DNA of 17,366 nt from Candidatus Bipolaricaulota bacterium (lineage in GTDB: Bacteria; Bipolaricaulota; Bipolaricaulia; M55B111), in contig JAGXLQ010000009.1 in the NCBI GenBank assembly GCA_018334595.1, positions 1 through 17,366 of the forward strand. Reading direction: 5' to 3'. The notes under the pieces are model-generated. The model saw only the letters and a list, made by a program, of their open reading frames with translations, was not told the DNA's origin and did no database searches. Shown one piece after another: positions 1 to 7,086 of the stretch (the stretch's first letter is position 1; each line of letters opens with the position of its first letter). The translations under genes were made by a program, and so were the position numbers.

Positions 1-61
1 CTTGACAGCCGTTTAGTGAATAAAAGAGAAGTAAGCGAGTAATCCGCTACTGCCGTAACGT

Positions 62-320
62 CTATTCAGGCTTCGGTCTCGCTGCGTGCCTGATTTTCTG
101 AATACTTCCATGGCCCTCTACCTGTAAGCCCACGTCGGAATGCAGCTTCTCGGACGCCTGTTCAACGTCGCTAAACGGTACCCCTGATCTTACCGCGTTC
201 AGGGTCTTTAGCATGGTCTTGGCGTCCATAACGGAGCCAAACACTACTAACCCAAAGAGAAGAGGACTAATATAAAGACCGTTTCTGTGCGAATTTATGC
301 CATTCTAACGACTTATTCAT
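62..320 (-). pseudogene. Frameshifted small membrane-anchored protein, function unknown
   Basis: A minus-strand ATG at 320-318 sits behind a GAGGAG-like SD (about 324-330), but its frame closes after 17 codons at 267. The neighbouring frame is open from about 303 to the stop at 62. It encodes a hydrophobic segment (LYISPLLFGLVVFGSV) followed by a polar, partly helical region beginning MDAKTMLKTLNAV. Joining the frames near 270-285 would give a protein of roughly 85 residues: a charged N-terminus, one membrane helix and a soluble tail. I infer a frameshifted gene, or a sequencing or assembly indel. The open part alone has no good start: its GTG (244) and ATG (229) lack an SD. I do not recognise the family. 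It lies just downstream of another decayed minus-strand frame, so both may be remains of one operon. Confidence 0.33.
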
Positions 321-363
321 TGTTCTCCTCTAGCTCAGGGGTCTATTTAATGGCCTATTTCAG

Positions 364-395
364 TCAAAGATTAGCGACATCTCGGTGATCTTTGA
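364..395. repeat. Short hairpin after the decayed frame
   Basis: TCAAAGAT (364-371) and ATCTTTGA (388-395) form a perfect 8-bp stem. The 16-nt loop contains a further CGA/TCG pairing. The hairpin lies 3 nt downstream of the minus-strand stop at 399-401, where a terminator would sit, but no T-run follows on the minus strand. It could be a terminator remnant or chance. Confidence 0.25.
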
Positions 396-398
396 TAC

Positions 399-1130
399 CT
401 ATCCGTATCCCTTGAGGTTAGAGTCAACCAACCTTAGCTGCCAGTCGTCGTCCTCAGTAATTCCCCCGTTTATCTCCGCCCACGAGGATCATATCGTCGT
501 TTCTATGTAACCTCCTGCTATTGAACGCCCTGCTGTAACCGTCTTCGGTAATTACCTTTACCTCTTAGCCTCCTTCGGCCAGTGGATCGTTGCAGGCATC
601 ACCCTGGTACTTGACAATCTCGTCCACGAATCTCGTAAGAAGTCAGAAAGGGACGCCAGTCTATTGTTTCCGCTCTCGTCTGTCCAGGAAGTCTTGTGGC
701 AGTTAGGAGCCGTTCCGGACTCGAAATACACCCGTCCCCGTTCATGTACCCTCCGAGTTTTTCGGCCAGGGTCTCGTCCCTTCGTGGTGGGGGAGGATAA
801 CTTCAGACCTGTCCCACTTATTTCGCCCCAGTGGCCGGGTCGCAAGTGGGGGTTCTGTTTACAACCAAATCGTAGTTAGCTGTCATCGCGTAACCGTCTC
901 ACCACGGCACGCACTGCGTTACCTTTGTCGTTATCTCTAACCTTCTCGACCAAGCCCTGCACCGACACAGCGCTGTCGGCAAATGATCCGCTGATATCAC
1001 CCACGTTGTCCTTCAGACCGCCCCATCCCTCGACGGTAGCCATATTCTCCGCCTCTTCCAGGGTCAAATCGACCCATCCGGACCCTTGAGGATAGCGTGA
1101 CGTCCTCCCTTGTCGGGACTACGCGAACCC
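399..1130 (-). pseudogene. Decayed minus-strand coding sequence, product unrecognised
   Basis: No intact ORF spans this stretch, but protein-like pieces follow one another on the minus strand in different frames. About 1130-1077 reads GVRVVPTREDVTLSS. About 1112-876 contains DLTLEEAENMATVEGWGG and ends in a stop. 888-823 contains MTANYDLVVNRTP. About 790-740 contains DETLAEKLGGYMNGDG. About 640-454 contains RFVDEIVKYQGDACNDP and VKVITEDGYSRAFN, interrupted by an in-frame TAA at 565-567. About 466-399 contains GITEDDDWQLRLVDSN, ending at TAG 401-399. Order and strand are consistent, and the Asp/Glu-rich style matches intact genes in the window. I infer one gene of about 240 codons broken by at least four frameshifts and one nonsense codon. 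The family is unknown. The alternative is chance open stretches in a spacer. Confidence 0.36.
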
Positions 1131-1177
1131 CGGTCTACAGACTGCCCGGGTTAACCAAAACTAGAACGAGACTTAAC

Positions 1178-1208
1178 CTTACCAGGACGAGATATTTGTC
1201 CTGGTAAG
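1178..1208. repeat. Perfect 11-bp inverted repeat (hairpin or operator)
   Basis: CTTACCAGGAC (1178-1188) is followed by a 9-nt AT-rich loop and its exact reverse complement GTCCTGGTAAG (1198-1208). No T-run follows on either strand, so a classical intrinsic terminator is not supported. It lies 35 bp upstream of the predicted -35 of the 1329 gene, so it could be an operator or upstream activator site, or a structured RNA element of the older minus-strand gene. Confidence 0.5.
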
Positions 1209-1242
1209 AATCTGTTACCTATCACCCACCCGCAGAGAAAAA

Positions 1243-1270
1243 TTGTACCTGAGCTAAAACCCCTTATAAT
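1243..1270 (+). promoter_or_regulatory. Predicted sigma-70 promoter for the cysQ-like/ZIP pair
   Basis: TTGTAC (1243-1248) and a perfect TATAAT (1265-1270) are separated by 16 bp. The -35 is only partly consensus, but the -10 is exact and no other strong candidate lies ahead of the gene at 1329. Confidence 0.55.
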
Positions 1271-1328
1271 GTAATTAGAGGATTTAGATACACAACTCGC
1301 ACAACTGTCACTAAAGGGTGAAACGATA

Positions 1329-2138
1329 ATGGACCCACAGGACTACCTAAACTTTGTGAAAGAACTAACAAAAGAAGCCGGAGAGAAAACTCTCGAATTT
1401 TACCGGGGCGACTACGCAGTAAACGAAAAGGCCGGAGGCAGCCCAGTTACCGAAGCTGACCTAGAATCAGAGGAGATACTCATCGACGGCTTGTCCGAGA
1501 CGGAATACGGTATCGTTGCCGAAGAAAGGGGGAGAGTAGACCGGGACAACTCCCGGGGATACTGGATAGTTGACCCCCTCGATGGTACACAGGACTTCAT
1601 CGACAAGACCGGGGAGTTCGCAATCATGGTCGGCTTCCTTCAGGGAGGAGAACCACTCTTGGGCGTCGTGTACGCCCCGGTGTCAGAAAAACTCTGGTAC
1701 GCCACCAAAGGGGACGGGGCGTTTGTTGTCGCTGGCGGAGATGAGTCAAGTATAGAGGTTAATAACAAGCCGACACTGGATAGCTATAATTTAATAGCCA
1801 GCCGGAACCATTTCAGCCAGGCGGATAGGGAGATTTCTGAACGCCTGCACGTAGCTGGAATCACGCGGATGGGCAGCCTGGGGATAAAGTTTTCCTCCAT
1901 CGCCGAGGGTAGGGCCGACTTAACTTATTACACCACGGACCGCCTCGGCATATGGGATGCTTGCGCTCCTCAGGCAATACTGGAGGAGGCGGGAGGAAGC
2001 GTTTACGATACCAACGGGCGGCGCCCGCACTACGACTTCGATATGATGAGGATGCTAGATGGAATAATTGGACTGGGAACGTCGGACCCGGATATTAAGG
2101 ATAAAATAGTGGCAACCCTCTCGGAGGTAGGAAAATGA
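1329..2138 (+). CDS. cysQ: CysQ-like 3'(2'),5'-bisphosphate nucleotidase (inositol monophosphatase superfamily)
   Basis: A 269-residue cytoplasmic Mg-dependent phosphatase, a normal length for the FIG/IMPase superfamily. Visible metal-site motifs are the Glu pair in VAEE (E65, E66), the hallmark DPLDGTQDF (D82, D85) and the late Asp in IWDACA (D210). The form DPLDGTQDFI, together with GEFAIMVGF and LGVVYAP, fits the CysQ/PAP-phosphatase branch better than inositol monophosphatase. That branch removes phosphate from 3'-phosphoadenosine 5'-phosphate, a by-product of sulfate assimilation and sulfation. The start is the ATG with GGGTG about 10 nt upstream. Its stop overlaps the ZIP transporter start in ATGA, so the two are probably co-transcribed and translationally coupled. 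Superfamily is certain; the PAP substrate is inferred from motif style. Confidence 0.85.
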   Translation: MDPQDYLNFVKELTKEAGEKTLEFYRGDYAVNEKAGGSPVTEADLESEEILIDGLSETEYGIVAEERGRVDRDNSRGYWIVDPLDGTQDFIDKTGEFAIMVGFLQGGEPLLGVVYAPVSEKLWYATKGDGAFVVAGGDESSIEVNNKPTLDSYNLIASRNHFSQADREISERLHVAGITRMGSLGIKFSSIAEGRADLTYYTTDRLGIWDACAPQAILEEAGGSVYDTNGRRPHYDFDMMRMLDGIIGLGTSDPDIKDKIVATLSEVGK

Positions 2139-2947
2139 TCGGATGGTTTAAAGAGCTCAATCCAATATATCAGGCGTTTTTGGCTACGTTGTTTACATGG
2201 GGCGTCACCGCCGCTGGCGCCGCCCTCGTGTTTTTCTTCAAGACGGTGAACCAAAAGGTACTGGACCTTATGCTTGGATTTGCCGCAGGGGTAATGATCG
2301 CGGCAAGTTACTGGTCCTTGCTCGCCCCATCTATAGAGATGGCTTCGGATTCCGCCCTGCCATCATGGTTGCCAGCAGCCGTAGGCTTTCTTCTCGGGGG
2401 AGTATTTCTCAGGCTCATAGACCGCTTTCTCCCTCACCTGCACCTGGGATTTTCGATGGACGAAGCCGAGGGTGTAAAGACGAGTCTTCACAGGAGCGTT
2501 CTGCTAATTCTGGCAATTACCATTCACAATATCCCCGAGGGTCTGGCAGTTGGCGTTGCCTTCGGTGCCCTGGCTGCGGATATGCCCTCCGCTTCTCTCG
2601 GTGGTGCACTCGCTCTGGCGCTCGGAATCGGTATACAGAACTTCCCTGAAGGCACGTCGGTATCCGTGCCCCTGCGGAGGGAGAATTTTAGTCGCCTCAA
2701 GAGCTTCTGGTACGGTCAGTTATCTGGATTCGTAGAGCCAATCTCAGGCGTCCTGGGTGCGCTTGCCGTTATCGTAGTCCGCCCTCTTCTACCTTATGCC
2801 CTCGCCTTCGCAGCAGGCGCGATGATATTCGTCGTGATCGAAGAACTAATTCCGGAAGCACAGCTCAATAAAAACGCAGATATCGCGACAATGGGGGCAA
2901 TGTTGGGGTTTACTATAATGATGATGCTCGACGTAGCCCTTGGCTAA
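2135..2947 (+). CDS. ZIP-family divalent metal transporter (GufA/ZupT-like)
   Basis: A 270-residue integral membrane protein with about eight hydrophobic segments (roughly residues 13-35, 42-63, 77-97, 120-145, 154-180, 190-215, 218-240, 249-269). The ZIP metal-site signatures are HNIPEG (H131-G136) in TM4 and QNFPEG (Q168-G173) in TM5; the acidic pair E236/E237 lies in TM7. The GIGIQNFPEG form is typical of the GufA subfamily, where the second histidine is replaced by Gln. The loop at about 97-118, rich in His and acidic residues, could bind metal. Family members carry Zn2+, and often Fe2+ or Mn2+, into the cytoplasm. The start overlaps the upstream phosphatase stop by 4 nt. A functional link is unproven: CysQ phosphatases use Mg2+ and are inhibited by other cations, so the pairing may only be co-expression. 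Confidence 0.9.
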   Translation: MIGWFKELNPIYQAFLATLFTWGVTAAGAALVFFFKTVNQKVLDLMLGFAAGVMIAASYWSLLAPSIEMASDSALPSWLPAAVGFLLGGVFLRLIDRFLPHLHLGFSMDEAEGVKTSLHRSVLLILAITIHNIPEGLAVGVAFGALAADMPSASLGGALALALGIGIQNFPEGTSVSVPLRRENFSRLKSFWYGQLSGFVEPISGVLGALAVIVVRPLLPYALAFAAGAMIFVVIEELIPEAQLNKNADIATMGAMLGFTIMMMLDVALG

Positions 2948-2956
2948 CCATGGTTC

Positions 2957-2983
2957 TTGACAAGAAAGTGATTTTAATAAAAA
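2957..2983 (+). promoter_or_regulatory. Possible promoter for the flavoprotein gene
   Basis: A perfect TTGACA lies at 2957-2962, just after the ZIP stop. The best -10 is poor (TAAAAA at 2978-2983, spacing 15). The 5' leader would be about 110 nt. The -35 is convincing and the -10 is not. Confidence 0.3.
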
Positions 2984-3085
2984 TTGGACGATGGGACCAC
3001 CCTCTCCAAAGGTCATTCTGCATTACAAGTAAGTTTCGTTTCGGGACCGGATAATTTTTCTACGAGGTCTTTGATTGGTACCAGC

Positions 3086-3093
3086 AAGGAGGT
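3086..3093 (+). promoter_or_regulatory. Shine-Dalgarno site deciding the flavoprotein start
   Basis: AAGGAGGT lies 5 nt before the ATG at 3099. It fixes the start there rather than at 3075. Confidence 0.8.
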
Positions 3094-3098
3094 GCACG

Positions 3099-4298
3099 AT
3101 GAAATACTTCGATTACGTAATCGTAGGCGGAGGGCTGGCCGGGGTGTCAGCGATAAAGGGCATTAGAGAGCGAGACGGTGAAGGGTCGATACTCCTGGTC
3201 ACCAAGGAAGTCAACCTACCCTACAATCGCCCCCCTCTATCCAAAGAACTCTTACTTGGAAAAGAGGACGTGGCGGACATCTTCGTCGAGGACGACAACT
3301 TCTACGACCAAAAAGAGGTAGCGGTAGAGATGGAAACCCTAATCACTGAAGTAAATCCGGATGAAAAGTCAATAGTGGGGGAAGACGGTAAAAGTTACGG
3401 CTATGGAAAACTACTTTTAGCTACAGGGGGATACCCCCGTAAGCTAGACATCCCAGGAGGAGACCTGGAGGGAATTATTTATTACCGGGACCTCGAGGAC
3501 TACAAACGCCTCCATAACCTGATAGAAACAAGTAAAAGTGCAATAGTAGTCGGTGGAGGCTTTATCGGTTCCGAGATCGCCGCTGCCCTGAACTTAAACG
3601 ACTTGAACGTGAAAATGGTCTTTCCCGAGTCCTATCTGTTGGAAAAAATCTTCCCGAAAGAGCTAGCCCGCTCGGTCCAACGTGATTACGAGGACCGTGG
3701 CGTTAAGATTCTCTCGGGGAAACTTCCTGAAGAGATCACGAAATCGGACGGAGGTTACACGCTGAGAACGGAAGACGGAGTTACCTCAAGGGGTGACATG
3801 GTTATAGCGGGAATCGGTATCAACCCGGCAGTTGACCTCTGTAAAGAAGGGGACTTTGACGTATTCGAGGGTATTGAAGTTGACGAACACCTGCAGACTT
3901 CTTGTCCCGACGTCTTCGCCGCTGGAGATAACGCATATTTTCCCTATGCAGCTCTCGAGGACTGCGTCAGGGTGGAACACTGGGATAACGCGCTGAATCA
4001 GGGGAAGCTTGCGGGTAGAAACATGGCGGGGGCCGACGAACCTTACGATTACATCCCTTACTTTTATTCCGACCTATATGACTTCGGCTTCGAAGCTCTC
4101 GGCGACGTTCAGGCGCACCTAGACACCTTCATCGATTGGAAGGAAGAAGGAAAGAAGGGCGTAGCGTACTATCTCTCGGACGACGGTAAAGTCCGAGGCG
4201 TACTGCTGCTAGGGGTCTGGGGCAAAAAGGGACACGCCCGGAAGTTAATTGAACGCAAGGAGTGTTTCCGCGAGGAAGACCTCGTAGACGCGATATGA
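3099..4298 (+). CDS. FAD/NAD(P)-dependent oxidoreductase, AIF/ferredoxin-reductase-like
   Basis: A 399-residue flavoprotein of the pyridine nucleotide-disulfide oxidoreductase class I fold. The FAD-binding GGGLAG motif is at residues 10-15, RPPLSKE at 44-50, ATGG at 108-111, the NAD(P)-binding VGGGFIGSE at 151-159, and the second FAD motif VFAAGD at 272-277. RVEHWDNALNQGKLAGRNM (291-309) and the following YFYSD are typical of AIF and the rubredoxin/putidaredoxin reductase group. There is no CxxxxC redox pair, so it is not a disulfide reductase, and no fused Rieske or rubredoxin domain. A cytosolic electron-transfer or NADH-oxidising role is likely; partner and substrate cannot be read from sequence. 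The next gene starts 87 bp downstream on the same strand, so shared transcription with the pterin genes is possible. The Shine-Dalgarno at 3086-3093 fixes the start. Confidence 0.82.
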   Translation: MKYFDYVIVGGGLAGVSAIKGIRERDGEGSILLVTKEVNLPYNRPPLSKELLLGKEDVADIFVEDDNFYDQKEVAVEMETLITEVNPDEKSIVGEDGKSYGYGKLLLATGGYPRKLDIPGGDLEGIIYYRDLEDYKRLHNLIETSKSAIVVGGGFIGSEIAAALNLNDLNVKMVFPESYLLEKIFPKELARSVQRDYEDRGVKILSGKLPEEITKSDGGYTLRTEDGVTSRGDMVIAGIGINPAVDLCKEGDFDVFEGIEVDEHLQTSCPDVFAAGDNAYFPYAALEDCVRVEHWDNALNQGKLAGRNMAGADEPYDYIPYFYSDLYDFGFEALGDVQAHLDTFIDWKEEGKKGVAYYLSDDGKVRGVLLLGVWGKKGHARKLIERKECFREEDLVDAI

Positions 4299-4350
4299 TA
4301 AAGTGACGGCCCTAAGAGAACGAGTACCGAATTTTTACGTGAACTGACCG

Positions 4351-4374
4351 GGAGGAGACTACAAAATCTCTTCC
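4351..4374 (+). repeat. Hairpin in the leader of the pteridine reductase gene
   Basis: GGAGGAGA (4351-4358) pairs with TCTCTTCC (4367-4374) as 8 bp with one G.U, around an 8-nt loop. No T-run follows. It lies just before the weak SD of the gene at 4386. It sequesters an SD-like GGAGGAG, so it may influence translation, or it may be chance. Confidence 0.25.
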
Positions 4375-4385
4375 TGGGGTGGGAG

Positions 4386-5150
4386 ATGTTTATCGACAAA
4401 ACCGGTATGAATGACAGACTAAACGGAAAAACCGTGTTGATAACGGGAGCGGCAAAGAGAATGGGGAGGCAAATCGCCCTATCACTCGCCGGCGAGGGGA
4501 TGAACGTGGTAATCCACTACAGGTCTTCGGGGGACGAGGCCGCGGAGCTCAAGGAAAGGCTCGCTTCTCTGGGAGTGAAATCCTGGACCGTCCAGGAGGA
4601 TTTCAAGTCCGAGACAAATCTTTCAAAGTTCATCCAGGGTGTCAAGCAGGAGGTCGGCGATCTGAACTGCCTAGTTAACAACGCTTCCATCTTCCCGTCA
4701 GGAGACCTGGAAGATATCGAGTTTAATGATCTTCTCACCAACCTGAAGGTCAACTTGTGGGCCCCGCTTTCGCTATCTAGATCGTTCGTCAACAACTTCG
4801 AGGGGGGGAAGATCGTTAACCTCCTTGATACCAGGGTTGCAGGCTATGACTGGGACCACGCCGGTTACTATTTCAGTAAGGTACTTCTAACAAGGATGAC
4901 CAAGATGACCGCCCTTAAGTATGCACCTGACTTTACGGTGAACGGAGTCGCCCCCGGATTGATCACTCCTCCACCCGGGTCGGGAAATGAGTACCTTGAG
5001 GAAAGGGTGGACCGAGTACCCCTTGGGAGGTATGGAAGAAAGTCGGACGTGGCCGACGCGGTCACATTCTTGCTCCAGTCCACGTTCATTACAGGGCAGA
5101 TACTTTACGTCGACGGGGGACGCAAGTTGCTTCACGAACAAGGAGGCTAA
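4386..5150 (+). CDS. folM: Pteridine reductase / FolM-like short-chain dehydrogenase
   Basis: A 254-residue cytoplasmic SDR of typical length. The nucleotide-binding motif is TGAAKRMG (residues 20-27), whose Arg form TGxxxRxG marks pteridine reductases (PTR1/FolM) and predicts NADPH use. NNAS is at 98-101. Most telling is the catalytic set: D148 (in LLDTR), Y161 and K165 show the spacing of the Asp-Tyr-Lys triad of PTR1, with Asp where ordinary SDRs have Ser. APG and VDGG near the end are also typical. The family reduces dihydropterins or dihydrofolate to tetrahydro forms. The folB gene follows with one base between stop and ATG, and its SD lies in the last codons of this gene, so a pterin/folate role is well supported. 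The exact substrate (dihydrofolate, dihydromonapterin or dihydrobiopterin) is not determined. The first ATG has GGTGGGAG close upstream; an internal ATG at 4407 lacks an SD. Confidence 0.82.
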   Translation: MFIDKTGMNDRLNGKTVLITGAAKRMGRQIALSLAGEGMNVVIHYRSSGDEAAELKERLASLGVKSWTVQEDFKSETNLSKFIQGVKQEVGDLNCLVNNASIFPSGDLEDIEFNDLLTNLKVNLWAPLSLSRSFVNNFEGGKIVNLLDTRVAGYDWDHAGYYFSKVLLTRMTKMTALKYAPDFTVNGVAPGLITPPPGSGNEYLEERVDRVPLGRYGRKSDVADAVTFLLQSTFITGQILYVDGGRKLLHEQGG

Positions 5151-5151
5151 C

Positions 5152-5532
5152 ATGAGGGAGAAGCCGAACGGCAGTACCGATCAAGACAAGATAAAGATTA
5201 ACGATCTTACCATCCCCTGCACCGTGGGGACTGAGGATTTCGAGCGAGAGATGAAGCAGAAGCTAATCGTAAGCCTGGAAATCGTTACCGATGCCACGAC
5301 GGCGGGTATAACCGATGACCTAGGAGATACGATAGATTACAGCAAGTTGAGCGACGATATTTACGAAATGGTCGCCCAGGAGAAACCCTATTTAATCGAA
5401 GCCGCAGCTCAGCAGATCGCCCGACTAGCCCTCAGCTTTGAGGGAGCCCGTGAGGTAACGGTGTTCGTGCAGAAGCCTTCCGCCCTCCCCCTTGCCCGGA
5501 GCGCCGAGGTAGAGATCACCAGGAGTGCTTGA
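5152..5532 (+). CDS. folB: Dihydroneopterin aldolase FolB
   Basis: A 126-residue protein that cleaves 7,8-dihydroneopterin to 6-hydroxymethyl-7,8-dihydropterin and glycolaldehyde, a step of folate synthesis. Against the known family, the substrate-binding Glu corresponds to E31 in GTEDFERE, the Tyr to Y63 in DTIDYSKL and the catalytic Lys to K108 in VQKPSA. The central helix has the usual LIEAAAQQIA (81-90). The length matches the 115-125 residue family, plus about ten extra polar N-terminal residues. The start is the ATG at 5152 with AGGAGG at 5141-5146; a longer upstream frame is only overlap with the SDR gene. It is translationally coupled to the pteridine reductase and ends 22 bp from the convergent dinB stop. 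Confidence 0.9.
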   Translation: MREKPNGSTDQDKIKINDLTIPCTVGTEDFEREMKQKLIVSLEIVTDATTAGITDDLGDTIDYSKLSDDIYEMVAQEKPYLIEAAAQQIARLALSFEGAREVTVFVQKPSALPLARSAEVEITRSA

Positions 5533-5554
5533 TGGCTAATAGGAAATATCCACG

Positions 5555-6787
5555 CTAACCTTGGCTGGGCCCCAGATCACCCGGTCTTCTGAACTCTCCA
5601 ACGGACGGGAGTAGGTCTTCAGAACCGCTCTGCGCTGCAAAGTAAAGGGTCTCTTTTCCATATTCTTCGTTAACCGAGTCCATGACGGCCAGCAACTTCT
5701 CTCTCTCCCTCCATTTAGGTAGTATCGGCTGGGAAAGCGTATTTCTTTCACGGAGGTTTGATGCCCGCACGCCGACCATCGTCGGCGTAGCCGGAAAACC
5801 AATCTTGTCCTTAATTCTGAGGCAGGCCGAATATATCTCGTTGCCATCGTCAACGTGTCGACCCAGGGTAATTTGTTTGCCCGTTATGTTATATTCCCCG
5901 TCCCTGACGGACAGCTTTATCGTACTCGCGGCAAGGCCCCGTTTCCTCAACCTGTAGCCTACCTGATGGGACAACTTAAACAGAATAGGCATTGCTCTTT
6001 CTGGCGTCCTCTTGTAATCCGGCAGGCTTAAAGAGTTGCCTACGGACTTTACCTCCTCCGAATAGCCGGCGGGGAGAACCGGCCTCGGGTCCTTTCCCTG
6101 CCCCATTAATTTTAGCTTTGCCCCCACAACCCCAAACTCCCGCCTTAACTCCTTCTCTGGATACTCCCCCAGTTCAGCGATTGAACTTACCCCCATACGG
6201 TTGAGCCTCCTCTCTATCCTGGACCCTATGCCACACAGGTCGGTCAAGGGGGTGTTACTCAGGACTGAATCAACGTCTTCGTCGTCGATAACGGTTATCC
6301 CGTCCGGCTTATTCATATCCGAGGCAAGCTTTGCAAGCAATTTGTTTCGAGCAATCCCTATAGAACAGGTAATCCAGTTACCCAGACGGTCGCTTACCAA
6401 CCGCCTGATCTCCTCCGCTATCCTCTCTGGAGCACTAAGGTCGAGCTCTGACGGCGTTAGGTCCAAAAACGCCTCATCCACCCCAAACGGCTCGAGCCGG
6501 GAACTATAAGACCGCAATATCGAGAAGAAGTTGTTGGTCACCCACTCGTATTTATCGGGGTCTCCAGGGACCAGTGTGAGACCAGGGCATAACTTCTCCG
6601 CCTTCCATGTGGGCATGGCCGATCTTACGCCTGCCTTCTTTGCCTCCCTGGAGGCGGCAGCCACGATAGACCTAATCGTAGGTCTTCCAGTTACGACTAT
6701 GGGCTTTCCCCGCAGTTTGGGATTTGCCTGCTGTTCGACGGAAGCGAAATAAGAGTCCATATCGACGTGAAATATCACTCGCTTCAT
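5555..6787 (-). CDS. dinB: DNA polymerase IV (Y family, DinB)
   Basis: A 410-residue translesion polymerase that lacks proofreading and extends past damaged bases. Catalytic carboxylates are D9 in FHVDMDSYFASVE and D104/E105 in FGVDEAFLDLT. F14 is the expected steric-gate position against ribonucleotides. SIGIARNKLLAKLASDMNKP (142-161) is the conserved palm motif; the helix-hairpin-helix segment contains LCGIGSRIERRL, and the little-finger domain follows. Near the C-terminus, SQPILPKW sits where DinB proteins usually carry their beta-clamp-binding peptide. The start is the ATG at 6787: the upstream gene's stop overlaps it as ATGA, and the frame continuing to 6829 adds 14 unconserved residues. 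It is the last gene of the lexA operon and so probably damage-inducible. It converges on folB with no visible terminator. Confidence 0.95.
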   Translation of the reverse strand: MKRVIFHVDMDSYFASVEQQANPKLRGKPIVVTGRPTIRSIVAAASREAKKAGVRSAMPTWKAEKLCPGLTLVPGDPDKYEWVTNNFFSILRSYSSRLEPFGVDEAFLDLTPSELDLSAPERIAEEIRRLVSDRLGNWITCSIGIARNKLLAKLASDMNKPDGITVIDDEDVDSVLSNTPLTDLCGIGSRIERRLNRMGVSSIAELGEYPEKELRREFGVVGAKLKLMGQGKDPRPVLPAGYSEEVKSVGNSLSLPDYKRTPERAMPILFKLSHQVGYRLRKRGLAASTIKLSVRDGEYNITGKQITLGRHVDDGNEIYSACLRIKDKIGFPATPTMVGVRASNLRERNTLSQPILPKWREREKLLAVMDSVNEEYGKETLYFAAQSGSEDLLPSVGEFRRPGDLGPSQG

Positions 6788-7044
6788 CGGTCGTAGTCCC
6801 CCGCTACCCACATCTTGTTCAGAGTCCACCTGAGCTTCTTGCCATCGAAGGACAGCTGAAAGACGTCCCCTCCGACGGTAACGGAGAAATGGTGTATGGG
6901 CGCTTCACCTTTAAAGGTCCTATGATAGAGGTTAACCTCGTCCACATCGTGTTTCCTCTGCTGCCAGAAAAACCAGACGGGCTCGACTCTTCCTCGGGAG
7001 AACTTTACTCCAACTTTTATCGATTGGTTGATATTCTTGTACAT
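6784..7044 (-). CDS. Small conserved protein between lexA and dinB (DUF6504-like)
   Basis: An 86-residue soluble protein, probably a small beta-rich fold, with no signal peptide or membrane segment. It is aromatic- and Arg-rich (VEPVWFFWQQRKHDVDEV) and ends with FQLSFDGKKLRWTL. This pattern, a basic GRVEP start, FxWxxRKxDVxEV, then a strand ending in RWxL, recalls the DUF6504 family often encoded beside Y-family polymerases or ImuB. I make that match from memory of the motif, not from a search. It sits 42 bp after lexA and overlaps the dinB start by 4 nt, so it should be induced with dinB. A role as a polymerase accessory factor is inference. The ATG lacks a good SD; no better start is visible. 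Confidence 0.7.
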   Translation of the reverse strand: MYKNINQSIKVGVKFSRGRVEPVWFFWQQRKHDVDEVNLYHRTFKGEAPIHHFSVTVGGDVFQLSFDGKKLRWTLNKMWVAGDYDR

Positions 7045-7086
7045 TATAGCAGGAATAAGACGTCTTTAAGGGGAGACAAAGGCAAA

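Larger units (their letters stand above)
1131..1328. other. Intergenic region upstream of the cysQ-like gene
   Basis: I see no gene here. The region holds a perfect inverted repeat at 1178-1208 and a likely sigma-70 promoter at 1243-1270, annotated separately. The leader from the promoter to the 1329 start is about 50 nt. Confidence 0.5.

Noticed and set aside
740..790. GGYMNGDG as a LAGLIDADG-like homing endonuclease or intein motif
   Set aside because: The resemblance is to one short motif only. No intein splice blocks or second LAGLIDADG motif could be found around it.
558..845. 95-codon minus-strand ORF as a gene in its own right
   Set aside because: No start signal. Its better protein-like pieces alternate with those of other frames, which fits a broken gene rather than an intact one.
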